From Gordius sp. MW1 (Eukaryota; Nematomorpha; Gordioida; Gordea; Gordiidae), in the NCBI GenBank assembly GCA_964036665.1, contig OZ038528.1, positions 14,080,501 through 14,144,500 on the forward strand: DNA of 64,000 nucleotides, in the 5' to 3' direction. The notes under the pieces were generated by a model. The model was given only the letters and a program-made list of their open reading frames with translations. It was not told the origin of the DNA and did not search any database. Numbering within the stretch: the stretch's first letter is position 1; every line of letters begins with the position of its first letter. The position numbers and the translations under genes were made by a program. Shown piece by piece: positions 46,386 through 56,882 of this stretch.

Positions 46386-48281
46386 ATTACCTAGTATTAT
46401 TAACCACCTTTGCAAACGCGGGGACATCAAGTATTCAGTATTAATTTTTTGAAATAAATTGATTAAAGGCTTGTGATCGGTAAAAACTGTAAAGGACTTG
46501 CCAATTAAATATTCCCTACATCGTTTTAAACCAAAAGTTATCGCAAGCGCTTCTTTCTCAATCACCGAGTAGTTGCATTCCGCCTTAATAAGTTTACGCG
46601 AAAAGTAAATTACAGGATGTTCAATTCCATCCTCGACCTGACATAAAGCTCCTCCTATACCCGTGTTGGATGCATCAACATTTAAGATGTGCTCTCTAAC
46701 CGGATCAAAACATTTTAAGACGGAATCTTTTAACAAAATATCTTTTAAATAATTAAAACATTGATCTTCTTTATATTCCCATTTAAACAAAACATTATCT
46801 TTAGTTAACTCGTAAAGGGGACCCGAAAACTTCGTGTAATTATCAATAAATCTGCTATAATAATTCATAAGTCCTAAAAATGAGGATAACTCCTTTTTAT
46901 TATTAGGCCTCTGCATATTTTTTATAGCTTCAATTTTAATTAAATTAGGTCTTACCCAGCCATCGGCTATTATATGACCCAAGTAAGTTATTTCAGTTGC
47001 GCAAAAAGTGCATTTATTCGCTGAAACGCGTAAATTTTTACTTTTTATTAAAGATAAAACATTAATTAGTCGTGAGTCATGCTCAGCTTGCGTTGAACCC
47101 GTAACCAAAATGTCGTCTAAATAGAAAAATACACCATCTACATTATTAAAAATCGAAGACATTGCTCGTTGAAAAATTGGCGCTGACACACTTAAACCAA
47201 ACGGTAATCGTTTAAAAGCAAACAAACCTCTATCGGTGTTTATTGTTAAAATTTTAGACGTCTTATCATCTACACGTAACTGAAGATATGCATTCCTAAG
47301 GTCTATCTTTGAAAAAAATCTAGAACCTTTCAAATTAGCTAAGACCATCTCTATTCTGGGTAAGGGGTATTTAACCTCTATAACATGTTTATTAATAGTT
47401 ATTCTGTAGTCGGCGCAAACCCTTATGCTACCGTCATTTTTCTTAACGGGTACTAAAGGGGTAGCCCACTCCGAATACACTATTGGTTCAATAACATTAT
47501 CCTTTAACCAACTATCAATAACTTTATTGACCTTATCAATCCACATGAACGGTATTCGACGGGCAGGACAAAAACGAGGAACAGCATCTGAGTGAACCTT
47601 AATAGAAAACACGTTATCGTTTAAACATCCTAATTCATCTCGAAAAATTTCCAAAAATTCCGCTTTAATCTCATCAATGTTAAAATGCCACAGTCTCCCG
47701 ACGTACTGACCATCACAATCAACCCACCCAGAGGTCGTAGGCTTATCATCGAAAACCCTTGCCTCTGACACCGAGGTTGGATCATCCATTGCCTCATTAA
47801 TAACAACCAAGGATTTATGCATAGATGCTACCTTGAAACCGGGTGTTGCATGGTCATCAGCATTATTGATTAAACAATTGATCTTTCTATTATACGTGGA
47901 ATCTTTACAAATGCCCCACCAATTCACTAGAGGGCCAATTAATCTAATCCAATTCCACCCCATAATATTATCTATTTTCTCATCGATAACGAATAACTCT
48001 AATTTCAAAACTTCCTCGCCTGCACCTACTCGAACTTTAGTACTCCCCAAAATTTTGAGATTCGACCCGTCTAACTGTTTTACTAAAACATGACTTTTAT
48101 TGATAGTTTTAAAAGGCAAAAATCTTAAAAAATTACATCTACTTATAACTGAGATAGAGGCTCCAGAATCTACTAAAAAATTTATTTGCATACCTTCAAT
48201 ATTTAAATTAACCACCGGAGTTTGTGAAGAATTAAAAAAATTAATATAAACAATCTTAGTGTTGTCCGCGCCAATCGAGCA
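46386..48281 (-). pseudogene. B1 pol: protease-RT-RNase H, truncated
   Basis: The frame is open from the UGA (48282) to the break. It shows protease FLVDSGASISVIS, RT blocks VRVCADYRITINKHV-like (IRVCADYRITIN), FFSKIDLRNAYLQLRVD, FKRLPFGLSVSAPIFQRAM and the catalytic FFYLDDILVTG, and RNase H LNVDASNTGIGGALCQV, CNYSVIEKEALAITFG and FTDHKPLINLF. After residue about 610 the sequence becomes unrelated and hits a stop at 46296. No AUG precedes the protease; the frame is continuous with the gag-like ORF except for the single UGA. Confidence 0.88.
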
Positions 48282-48665
48282 TCAATTAAAGTTACGCGGC
48301 CCAGGATTAACAGAATTATCCTGCGTGGCTCTATTTTCAAAAATACCCGGAACAACCTGGTTATCATTGTAAAAATGTCTATTATCATAAAACCTTCTAT
48401 GGGGTTCTCGCGACTGCGATCTATATCTAACATGCGCCCTGTTATTTTCAAAGTTACGGCCTACATTACAGTTGCGCCTTATGTGCCCTAATCTGTTGCA
48501 ATTGAAGCACCGCGGGACCGAGGACTTAACTCTGTAAACCTGTTCTACGCGCTGTAGTTTAATTATCAAAAATATTACAATTATAATCAGCACTAAAACT
48601 ATCAAAAACATTTTTTCACTTACGACAAAATTAATAAAATTAAATGAAGCTTTCGGCCCAAACAT
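48282..48665 (-). CDS. Family B gag-like protein: membrane anchor plus CCHC knuckle (127 aa)
   Basis: It starts at an ATG. Residues 1-18 are short and mixed. Residues 19-37 (MFLIVLVLIIIVIFLIIKL) form an uninterrupted hydrophobic segment long enough to span a membrane, followed by basic residues. Residues 53-66 are a zinc knuckle, CFNCNRLGHIRRNC, of the nucleic-acid-binding type found in gag nucleocapsid. The rest is Arg/Asn-rich and ends at UGA. No capsid domain is present and the 425-bp leader has no substantial ORF to supply one. The same ORF recurs at 55217-55600 and in part elsewhere. It could bind RNA at a membrane, but that is inference; it might simply be a decayed gag. Confidence 0.8.
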   Translation of the reverse strand: MFGPKASFNFINFVVSEKMFLIVLVLIIIVIFLIIKLQRVEQVYRVKSSVPRCFNCNRLGHIRRNCNVGRNFENNRAHVRYRSQSREPHRRFYDNRHFYNDNQVVPGIFENRATQDNSVNPGPRNFN

Positions 48666-49091
48666 GATATAAAACTAAGATCAGTGAAAGAAATCAAATT
48701 TTTTTTTTAGCGTGATCTGAACAATTTAATTAATGTTTAACCAAATGAAGGACTATATCCAACACGATTATAAAAATAAGATACGTGATCGAAAAAGAAA
48801 TTAAATTTACAGCGTTGACATCAATAATTTAATTAATGTCCACCTAAATGCAGGACTATACAGACTCATCATGAAAATTAATATTAATATTATAATAACT
48901 AATAAAGATTTTTCCATTATCAAAAATAAAAATTAAAAACTTACGTTGTCCTTTTTCTTTTGTCTTGTACGAACAATCCAAGGTCTAATGCCTTGATTTC
49001 TGTGTATCGGGATTGAAGGTTGAGATCTTTAAAAGAAATTCCGTTATCCGCCTCTATGCGTGGGTATATCTTCTCAGCCTCGTGCTACCAA
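48666..49091 (-). other. Family B leader with primer-binding site
   Basis: The 425-bp untranslated leader lies between the 5' LTR and the gag-like ORF; the same sequence is at 51144-51569. The primer-binding site (TTGGTAGCACGAGG on the minus strand) abuts the LTR. It is complementary to a tRNA 3' end reading CCTCGTGCTACCA; which tRNA was not determined. Confidence 0.75.
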
Positions 49092-49409
49092 TTTTATAAC
49101 CCCAATACACTGTAATATCCAGAAGACAACCTTTTATTGGTATCAATAACTAGTATAAATAATATCGGACGAACGTGGGTTATAATTAAGACAAATAAAA
49201 TATCGATTGAGTAATAATGTTATATGGGTTGCACGATGGTCGTGAGTAAAACTCCGTGAAACTAATTGACTATAACGGGTGTTGTCTACGTGGAGAAATT
49301 GGTTCGCGGGATCTTTGGCTCTCGATGGTCAATAGCGGTTACTACCCAGAGACAAAAGTAAAAATGATTAACATGCAATGTAAAATTCAGCCTTATAACA
49401 CAGTCGAGG
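49092..49409 (-). repeat. Family B LTR, truncated
   Basis: It matches 51570-51895 and then breaks off. Next comes a 70-bp piece (49410-49481) that is the reverse complement of the LTR-edge sequence at about 52040-52115, and then a family C LTR. This is a rearranged junction, not a normal LTR boundary. Confidence 0.8.
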
Positions 49410-49481
49410 TGTGGTAGTTGGAGTTACTTTTTGTTTTATGCTTATTCAAATGAGTATTGTTATAGAGGTTAGAGATAAATT
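49410..49481 (+). repeat. Inverted LTR-edge segment
   Basis: GTGTGGTAGTTGGAGTTACT and the following 50 bp reappear, reverse-complemented, at the downstream edge of the intact B LTRs (for example 52040-52117). An inversion or template switch must have placed it here. Confidence 0.75.
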
Positions 49482-50984
49482 ATTGGGTTATACACTATAA
49501 GTCAATCATGAACCAGATAAAGTTTCTCGATATATATAAAAGAATGAAAGGGACGATGGCCGTGGTTCAATTGCCGTAAGATCCATCTGCTAGAATGAGC
49601 GACATCTACGAGTAATTGGAGGTGTAGGGTAAGGGGGACCGTTTGGTTCTTCCATGCTACCACTGGACCAACGTGATCTAAAGATATAAAATAAAATATC
49701 CTCCCCGCCCCACACGACTAACGAGTTGAAAATAAAAATAACTGTTTCCGCAGGACTAAATTAAATAACTGATGCTATCATGGTCAAATGCCCGCTATTT
49801 AAACCTTGTATGCCCTCCTCATTTGAATGAGGGATGCCGACCGTTCGACGTCTGCATCTACTTAGTGCACGTCTATTTACATAACGAAAAATCCTATATC
49901 TTTATTCACACGCTCATTATTCTCCCCCTTAGTGGGAAAAGGTACTACTAATCTCATTTGCATAGACGCGAACAGCTTAGTTATCACGGCTACAACAGAC
50001 AAGTAATCTCATCTGCATAGACGCGAACAGCCTAGTTATCACGACTACAACACCTTCCCCTTTTACCTTTTCCGGCACCTCCTTATTGGGGCCCAGGGAA
50101 AGTTGCTACAGAGCCTCCTTACCACATCTCTCTCGGTGTTTCTTGTTAGATTTCTTATCTACACATAATTGAAAGTAAGCAGTAAGCATACCTAAGCTCT
50201 ATTTTCGAAAAGAACCTAGAACATTTTACATTAGTTAAAACCATTTCGATTCTAAGTAGGGGGTATTAAACATCAATTGACCATCTCTGACGTTATTGAC
50301 CTTCTCAATTCAAAGGTATTAAAAGGTCGGGACAAAAACGAGGAACAGCATCTGAGTGAACCTTAATAGAAAACACGTTATCGTTTAAACATCCTAATTC
50401 ATCTCGAAAAATTTCCAAAAATTCCGCTTTAATCTCATCAATGTTACAATGCCACAGTCTCCCGACGTACTGACCATCACAATCAACCCATCCAGAGGTC
50501 GTAGGCTTATCATCAAAAACCCTTGCCCCTGAAACCGAGGTTGGATAATCCATTGCCTCATTAATAACAACCAAGGATTTATGCATAGATGCTACCTTGA
50601 AACCGGGTGTTGCATGGTCATCAGCATTAAAAATTAACAATTGATTTTCATAATTCTATCACTATAGTTTTTACCAATGTTTCGATAACGAATCGCTTTA
50701 ATTCCAAAACTTCCTCGCATGCACATACTCGAATTTTAAAACTAACTAAAATTTTCATACTCGACCCGTCTAATTGTTTTACTAACATGACATTTACTAA
50801 CATTTCTAAACGGTCATAAACATTATATTTAATTATAACCAACATTGAAACCCCAGAATCTACTCAAAAAAATTTATTTGCTTACCTTCAATATTTAAAT
50901 AGACCACCGGAGTTTCGCCAATGTTCAAAATTATGAAACAATCTACCATTGCGCCTGAAGTGGCCCAAATTTATTACAATAAAA
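49482..50984 (-). mobile_element. Family C gypsy derivative, copy C1
   Basis: It has a family C LTR (49482-49916, lacking about the first 55 bp) and a short internal region. That region has a purine tract next to the LTR, a tandem duplication of about 60 bp (49950-50050), a remnant of ORF3, and a piece of protease/early-pol sequence (50305-50640) closely matching family B but joined to diverged parts. There is no RT core, RNase H or integrase. Near 50985 it passes into standard family B sequence. Confidence 0.75.
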
Positions 50985-51569
50985 ACAACGTGGTACCGAG
51001 GTCTTAACTCTGTAAACCTGTTCTACGCGCTGTAGTTTAATTATCAAAAATATTACAATTATAATCAGCACTAAAACTATCAAAAACATTTTTTCACTTA
51101 CGACAAAATTAATAAAATTAAATGAAGCTTTCGGCCCAAACATGATATAAAACTAAGATCAGTGAAAGAAATCAAATTTTTTTTTTAGCGTGATCTGAAC
51201 AATTTAATTAATGTTTAACCAAATGAAGGACTATATCCAACACGATTATAAAAATAAGATACGTGATCGAAAAAGAAATTAAATTTACAGCGTTGACATC
51301 AATAATTTAATTAATGTCCACCTAAATGCAGGACTATACAGACTCATCATGAAAATTAATATTAATATTATAATAACTAATAAAGATTTTTCCATTATCA
51401 AAAATAAAAATTAAAAACTTACGTTGTCCTTTTTCTTTTGTCTTGTACGAACAATCCAAGGTCTAATGCCTTGATTTCTGTGTATCGGGATTGAAGGTTG
51501 AGATCTTTAAAAGAAATTCCGTTATCCGCCTCTATGCGTGGGTATATCTTCTCAGCCTCGTGCTACCAA
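50985..51569 (-). mobile_element. Family B 5' segment fused to C1
   Basis: The membrane-anchor part of the gag-like ORF (51143 downward), the leader and the primer-binding site are nearly identical to B1. The zinc knuckle is altered (CFYCNKFGP then stop), so the ORF is broken at the point where family C sequence begins. The fusion lies close to the knuckle codons. Confidence 0.75.
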
Positions 51570-52073
51570 TTTTATAACCCCAATACACTGTAATATCCAG
51601 AAGACAACCTTTTATTGGTATCAATAACTAGTATAACTAATATCGGACGAACGTGGGTTATAATTAAGACAAATAAAATATCGATTGAGTAATAATGTTA
51701 TATGGGTTGCACGATGGTCGTGAGTAAAACTCCGTGAAACTAATTGACTATAACGGGTGTTGTCTACGTGGAGAAATTGGTTCGCGGGATCTTTGGCTCT
51801 CGATGGTCAATAGCGGTTACTACCCAGAGACAAAAGTAAAATGATTAACATGCAATGTAAAATTCAGCCTTATAACACAGTCGAGGCTCCTCTCAATTTG
51901 CATGAGGAATGCCGACCGTTCGACGTCTGCATCTACTTAGTGCACGTCTATTTACATAACGAAATACATTAGCGTACCGTTCGACGTCTGCATCTACTTA
52001 GTGCACGTCTATTTACATAACGAAATACACTATACCTTTATTAATTTATCTCTAACCTCTATAATAATACTCA
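51570..52073 (-). repeat. Family B LTR, complete
   Basis: The 504-bp LTR is shared between the fused C1/B copy on its left and B3 on its right. On the minus strand it starts TGAGTATTATTATAGAGG, has AATAAAGG shortly after as a polyadenylation signal candidate, and ends in GGGGTTATAAAA next to the primer-binding site. It contains a direct duplication of about 60 bp (ACCGTTCGACGTCTGCATCT twice). Confidence 0.85.
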
Positions 52074-52558
52074 TTTGAATAAGCATAAAAAAAAAAAGTA
52101 ACTCCAACTACCACACCTTCCCTTTTTACCTCCTCTGGCACCTCTCTATGCTGGCCCAGGGACAGTTGTCGTAGTGCCTCCTCTGCACTCAGCGACGATC
52201 CCACACTACTCGTTGGCACGGCCTCACTCGCCCTTGGTATTACCTCAGGCGTAGCCTGAGGCCCGTCACTTAATTGTGCCGCGCCTGTGCTTCTACCTGT
52301 ACACAAAGGCAATACGTGCCAACGACGGCACCCATTACACCTTCTACGGGGTCTGCCCATATGTCCCCCATGTTGCGGACCCCTATTCGGACCAGGTACG
52401 CCCGGCATACTCGTCGGTGGTGGTTCGAACACCGCCACTATCCTAGGGAGCCCATCCACTCCGATTATCACTGTCAAGTGGATAGGGCCTGGCAGGCGAA
52501 TGACCGCCGTTCTTCTTACCACCACCTCAACCGAGCACCAGGATAGCTGTAATCGCAT
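52052..52558 (-). CDS. Family B ORF3 (168 aa), unknown
   Basis: It starts about 20 bp after the pol stop codon, in another frame, and ends just inside the 3' LTR. Composition is far more GC-rich than the rest of the element. It begins MRLQLSWCSVEVVVRRTAVI and then has a Pro/Gly-rich stretch. Next come a Cys/Arg-rich patch (RRRCNGCRRWHVLPLC) that could bind metal, an acidic/Ser-rich part with LSAEEALRQLSLGQHREVPE, and an aromatic tail. No signal peptide, envelope or known domain was recognised. The B4 copy is also fully open. Confidence 0.6.
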   Translation of the reverse strand: MRLQLSWCSVEVVVRRTAVIRLPGPIHLTVIIGVDGLPRIVAVFEPPPTSMPGVPGPNRGPQHGGHMGRPRRRCNGCRRWHVLPLCTGRSTGAAQLSDGPQATPEVIPRASEAVPTSSVGSSLSAEEALRQLSLGQHREVPEEVKREGVVVGVTFFFYAYSNEYYYRG

Positions 52559-52577
52559 CTAAATATAAAAATATTAA

Positions 52578-54494
52578 TTAGACATCGTGCATCAATAATT
52601 GCTCCAAATGTCTTACTTCCTCTTTCTGACTTTCTAAAAGTCTTACTTTATAAATCTTATGCCCAATATGATTAATAACCCGTGCCAAAACCCACATTGG
52701 TTCACCTGCATAGTTACGTGACCACACTAGCTGATTTATTTTAAAGCGAGGGGTAGTCGGTAAAGTATTGTTATCATTATGCGATTCTAACAAAAAATCA
52801 GGCGGATATCTTAATTTACGTTTAAGAAACTCTTTACCTACTGGTAAACGATCTGGATACCTAGGAGACATGTTATGATACAATCTATAGAGCCAGGTAC
52901 CGTCCTTACCAGACTGAGACAACCTAATCCATTTTTTAACTATACCTACATATCTCTCAACCTGTCCATTAGAACTTGGATGATATGGTGGTGTAAATAT
53001 ATGTCTTATTTTCCACTGTTCACAAAATTTATTAAAATCGGCGCTAGTAAATGCTCTGCCATTATCGGTTACTACGCACCTTGGAAAACCATAAGAACTA
53101 ATTAAATCCTTTAAAAAATTAATTGTTACCAGGGTGGATATATTAAAAACCTTTCTAAACTCAGTCCAACCCGAAAAAGCATCTACAATTAAAATATAGC
53201 GTTTTTTATCAAGTTCGAAAAAATCAATGTGTATGCGATCCCAAGGTTCATTAGGACGTGTCCATCTCGCCGCTTTGTCTTTGCGAGGCATGGCCGTCTT
53301 TGCCTTGCACCATTCACATTGTCGAACCAGTCTTTTAATGCCTTTCGTCATTCTTGGCCACCAGACATACCTTCTAGCTATGTCTTTCATCTTTGTAATA
53401 CCTGCATGCCCTTCATGAAGTACCTTTAAAACATCCTCACGTAGCGCGGTAGGTATGACAATTTTTTCATTTCGTTTAATTACGTTATCCTCCAAATAAA
53501 GCTCGTTAAGTACATGTTTAAAAGCTAAAGGAACCGAAAGACTATCCTCGATACCCAATAAAATATCTTTTATCTTAATAAAATCGGGGTCGGTCTCTGA
53601 GCACTTAACTATGGAGTTAAACTCAACAATCTTTAACACATTAATGTAATGGTCACTAGTTTGCGTGGTCTCAATATCGTTGTCAGCTTTCTCGTTATTA
53701 CCACTCATACGCGACAAAACGTCTGCTAGACAATTATTTTTACCTTTACGATATTTTAATGTTAATGAAAAATTACCTAGTATTATTAACCACCTTTGCA
53801 AACGCGGGGACATCAAGTATTCAGTATTAATTTTTTGAAATAAATTGATTAAAGGCTTGTGATCGGTAAAAACTGTAAAGGACTTGCCAATTAAATATTC
53901 CCTACATCGTTTTAAACCAAAAGTTATCGCAAGCGCTTCTTTCTCAATCACCGAGTAGTTGCATTCCGCCTTAATAAGTTTACGCGAAAAGTAAATTACA
54001 GGATGTTCAATTCCATCCTCGACCTGACATAAAGCTCCTCCAATACCCGTGTTGGATGCATCAACATTTAAGATGTGCTCTCTAACCGGATCAAAACATT
54101 TTAAGACGGAATCTTTTAACAAAATATCTTTTAAATAATTAAAACATTGATCTTCTTTATATTCCCATTTAAACAAAACATTATCTTTAGTTAACTCGTA
54201 AAGGGGACCCGAAAACTTCGTGTAATTATCAATAAATCTGCTATAATAATTCATAAGTCCTAAAAATGAGGATAACTCCTTTTTATTATTAGGCCTCTGC
54301 ATATTTTTTATAGCTTCAATTTTAATTAAATTAGGTCTTACCCAGCCATCGGCTATTATATGACCCAAATAAGTTATTTCAGTTGCGCAAAAAGTGCATT
54401 TATTCGCTGAAACGCGTAAATTTTTACTTTTTATTAAAGATAAAACATTAATTAGTCGTGAGTCATGCTCAGCTTGCGTTGAACCCGTAACCAA
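52578..54494 (-). pseudogene. B3 pol, C-terminal part: late RT to integrase
   Basis: It begins just at the RT catalytic loop (LDDILVTG) and runs open through RT thumb, RNase H (DASNTGIGGALC, TDHKPLINLF) and integrase: HEGHAGITKMKDIARRYVWW with CEWCKAK, then HIDFFELDK, VVTDNGRAFTSADF and NGQVERYVGIVK, the D,D,E residues. The C-terminus ends HLEQLLMHDV. The integrase looks intact. It cannot be made from this copy as part of full pol, because the preceding RT palm is deleted. Confidence 0.88.
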
Positions 54495-54502
54495 AATGTC
54501 GT

Positions 54503-55216
54503 CTAAATAGAAAAATCAGCATCTGAGTGAACCTTAATAGAAAACACGTTATCGTTTAAACATCCTAATTCATCTCGAAAAATTTCCAAAAATTCCGCTT
54601 TAATCTCATCAATGTTAAAATGCCACAGTCTCCCGACGTACTGACCATCACAATCAACCCACCCAGAGGTCGTAGGCTTATCATCGAAAACCCTTGCCTC
54701 TGACACCGAGGTTGGATCATCCATTGCCTCATTAATAACAACCAAGGATTTATGCATAGATGCTACCTTGAAACCGGGTGTTGCATGGTCATCAGCATTA
54801 TTGATTAAACAATTGATTTTTCTATTATCCGTGGAATCTTTACAAATGCCCCACCAATTCACTAGAGGGCCAATTAATCTAATCCAATTCCACCCCATAA
54901 TATTATCTATTTTCTCATCGATAACGAATAACTCTAATTTCAAAACTTCCTCGCCTGCACATACTCGAACTTTAGTACTCCCCAAAATTTTGAGATTCGA
55001 CCCGTCTAACTGTTTTACTAAAACATGACTTTTATTGATAGTTTTAAAAGGCAAAAATCTTAAAAAATTACATCTACTTATAACTGAGATAGAGGCTCCA
55101 GAATCTACTAAAAAATTTATTTGCATACCTTCAATATTTAAATTAACCACCGGAGTTTGTGAAGAATTAAAAAAATTAATATAAACAATCTTAGTGTTGT
55201 CCGCGCCAATCGAGCA
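54503..55216 (-). pseudogene. B3 pol, N-terminal part: protease, cut at deletion
   Basis: Open from the UGA through protease (DSGASISVIS) and the linker to FSIKVHSDA, where it jumps over roughly 690 bp of RT sequence into the catalytic loop, out of frame. The deletion point is exact when compared with B4 (near 54500-54517). Confidence 0.85.
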
Positions 55217-55600
55217 TCAATTAAAGTTACGCGGCCCAGGATTAACAGAATTATCCTGCGTGGCTCTATTTTCAAAAATACCCGGAACAACCTGGTTATC
55301 ATTGTAAAAATGTCTATTATCATAAAACCTTCTATGGGGTTCTCGCGACTGCGATCTATATCTAACATGCGCCCTGTTATTTTCAAAGTTACGGCCTACA
55401 TTACAGTTGCGCCTTATGTGCCCTAATCTGTTGCAATTGAAGCACCGCGGGACCGAGGACTTAACTCTGTAAACCTGTTCTACGCGCTGTAGTTTAATTA
55501 TCAAAAATATTACAATTATAATCAGCACTAAAACTATCAAAAACATTTTTTCACTTACGACAAAATTAATAAAATTAAATGAAGCTTTCGGCCCAAACAT
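55217..55600 (-). CDS. B3 gag-like protein, complete
   Basis: Identical in plan and nearly in sequence to 48282-48665: 127 codons, hydrophobic segment at residues 19-37, CCHC knuckle at 53-66, Arg-rich tail, then the same in-frame UGA. Confidence 0.8.
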   Translation of the reverse strand: MFGPKASFNFINFVVSEKMFLIVLVLIIIVIFLIIKLQRVEQVYRVKSSVPRCFNCNRLGHIRRNCNVGRNFENNRAHVRYRSQSREPHRRFYDNRHFYNDNQVVPGIFENRATQDNSVNPGPRNFN

Positions 55601-55875
55601 GATATAAAACTAAGATCAGTGAAAGAAATCAAATTTTTTTTTTAGCGTGATCTGAACAATTTAATTAATGTTTAACCAAATGAAGGACTATATCCAACAC
55701 GATTATAAAAATAAGATACGTGATCGAAAAAGAAATTAAATTTACAGCGTTGACATCAATAATTTAATTAATGTCCACCTAAATGCAGGACTATACAGAC
55801 TCATCATGAAAATTAATATTAATATTATAATAACTAATAAAGATTTTTCCATTATCAAAAATAAAAATTAAACAC

Positions 55876-56378
55876 TTTATAACCCCAATACACTGTAATA
55901 TCCAGAAGACAACCTTTTATTGGTATCAATAACTAGTATAAATAATATCGGACGAACGTGGGTTATAATTAAGACAAATAAAATATCGATTGAGTAATAA
56001 TGTTATATGGGTTGCACGATGGTCGTGAGTAAAACTCCGTGAAACTAATTGACTATAACGGGTGTTGTCTACGTGGAGAAATTGGTTCGCGGGATCTTTG
56101 GCTCTTGATGGTCAATAGCGGTTACTACCCAGAGACAAAAGTAAAATGATTAACATGCAATGAAAAATTCAGCCTTATAACACAGTCGAGGCTCCTCTCA
56201 ATTTGCATGAGGAATGCCGACCGTTCGACGTCTGCATCTACTTAGTGCACGTCTATTTACATAACGAAATACATTAGCGTACCGTTCGACGTCTGCATCT
56301 ACTTAGTGCACGTCTATTTACATAACGAAATACACTATACCTTTATTAATTTATCTCTAACCTCTATAATAATACTCA
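55876..56378 (-). repeat. Family B LTR, complete, shared by B3 and B4
   Basis: The 503-bp LTR is nearly identical to 51570-52073 (a few single-base differences). It serves both as 5' LTR of B3 and as 3' LTR of B4, the hallmark of a tandem array. Confidence 0.88.
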
Positions 56379-56863
56379 TTTGAATAAGCATAAAAAAAAA
56401 AAGTAACTCCAACTACCACACCTTCCCTTTTTACCTCCTCTGGCACCTCTCTATGCTGGCCCAGGGACAGTTGTCGTAGTGCCTCCTCTGCACTCAGCGA
56501 CGATCCCACACTACTCGTTGGCACGGCCTCACTCGCCCTTGGTATTACCTCAGGAGTAGCCTGAGGCCCGTCACTTAATTGTGCCGCGCCTGTGCTTCTA
56601 CCTGTACACAAAGGCAATACGTGCCAACGACGGCACCCATTACACCTTCTACGGGGTCTGCCCATAGGTCCCCCATGTTGCGGACCCCTATTCGGACCAG
56701 GTACGCCCGGCATACTCGTCGGTGGTGGTTCGAACACCGCCACTATCCTAGGGAGCCCATCCACCCCGATTATCACTGTCAAGTGGATAGGGCCTGGCGG
56801 GCGAATGACCGCCGTTCTTCTTACCACCACCTCAACCGAGCACCAGGATAGCTGTAATCGCAT
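56357..56863 (-). CDS. B4 ORF3 (168 aa), unknown
   Basis: Same length and reading frame as the B3 copy, with only a few amino-acid changes (for example RPPG for RLPG, GGPMG for GGHMG). The shared openness across two copies shows it was intact in their common source, but the copies are too alike to prove selection. Confidence 0.6.
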   Translation of the reverse strand: MRLQLSWCSVEVVVRRTAVIRPPGPIHLTVIIGVDGLPRIVAVFEPPPTSMPGVPGPNRGPQHGGPMGRPRRRCNGCRRWHVLPLCTGRSTGAAQLSDGPQATPEVIPRASEAVPTSSVGSSLSAEEALRQLSLGQHREVPEEVKREGVVVGVTFFFYAYSNEYYYRG

Positions 56864-56882
56864 CTAAATATAAAAATATTAA

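Larger units (their letters stand above)
46386..49091 (-). mobile_element. Ty3/gypsy family B, copy B1 (3'-truncated)
   Basis: It contains leader, gag-like ORF, UGA and pol through RNase H, then breaks off. Its primer-binding site TTGGTAGCACGAGG lies at about 49078-49091, next to a partial 5' LTR. It is almost identical to B3 and B4 over the shared part. Integrase and ORF3 are missing. Confidence 0.88.
52074..55875 (-). mobile_element. Ty3/gypsy family B, copy B3
   Basis: It lies between two complete B LTRs (51570-52073 and 55876-56378). It has gag-like ORF, UGA, protease, a deletion removing the RT core, then the rest of pol and ORF3. About 155 bp of the leader including the primer-binding site is missing, so it could not prime its own reverse transcription. 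Confidence 0.85.

Noticed and set aside
48203-48451. An 82-codon frame overlapping the gag-like ORF, repeated at 55138, 59894 and 63542
   Set aside because: It recurs only because the copies are nearly identical. It overlaps the knuckle ORF in another frame and has no domain.
52274-52562. Plus-strand frames of about 90 codons opposite ORF3
   Set aside because: They are antisense shadows of the GC-rich ORF3, again repeated only because B3 and B4 match.
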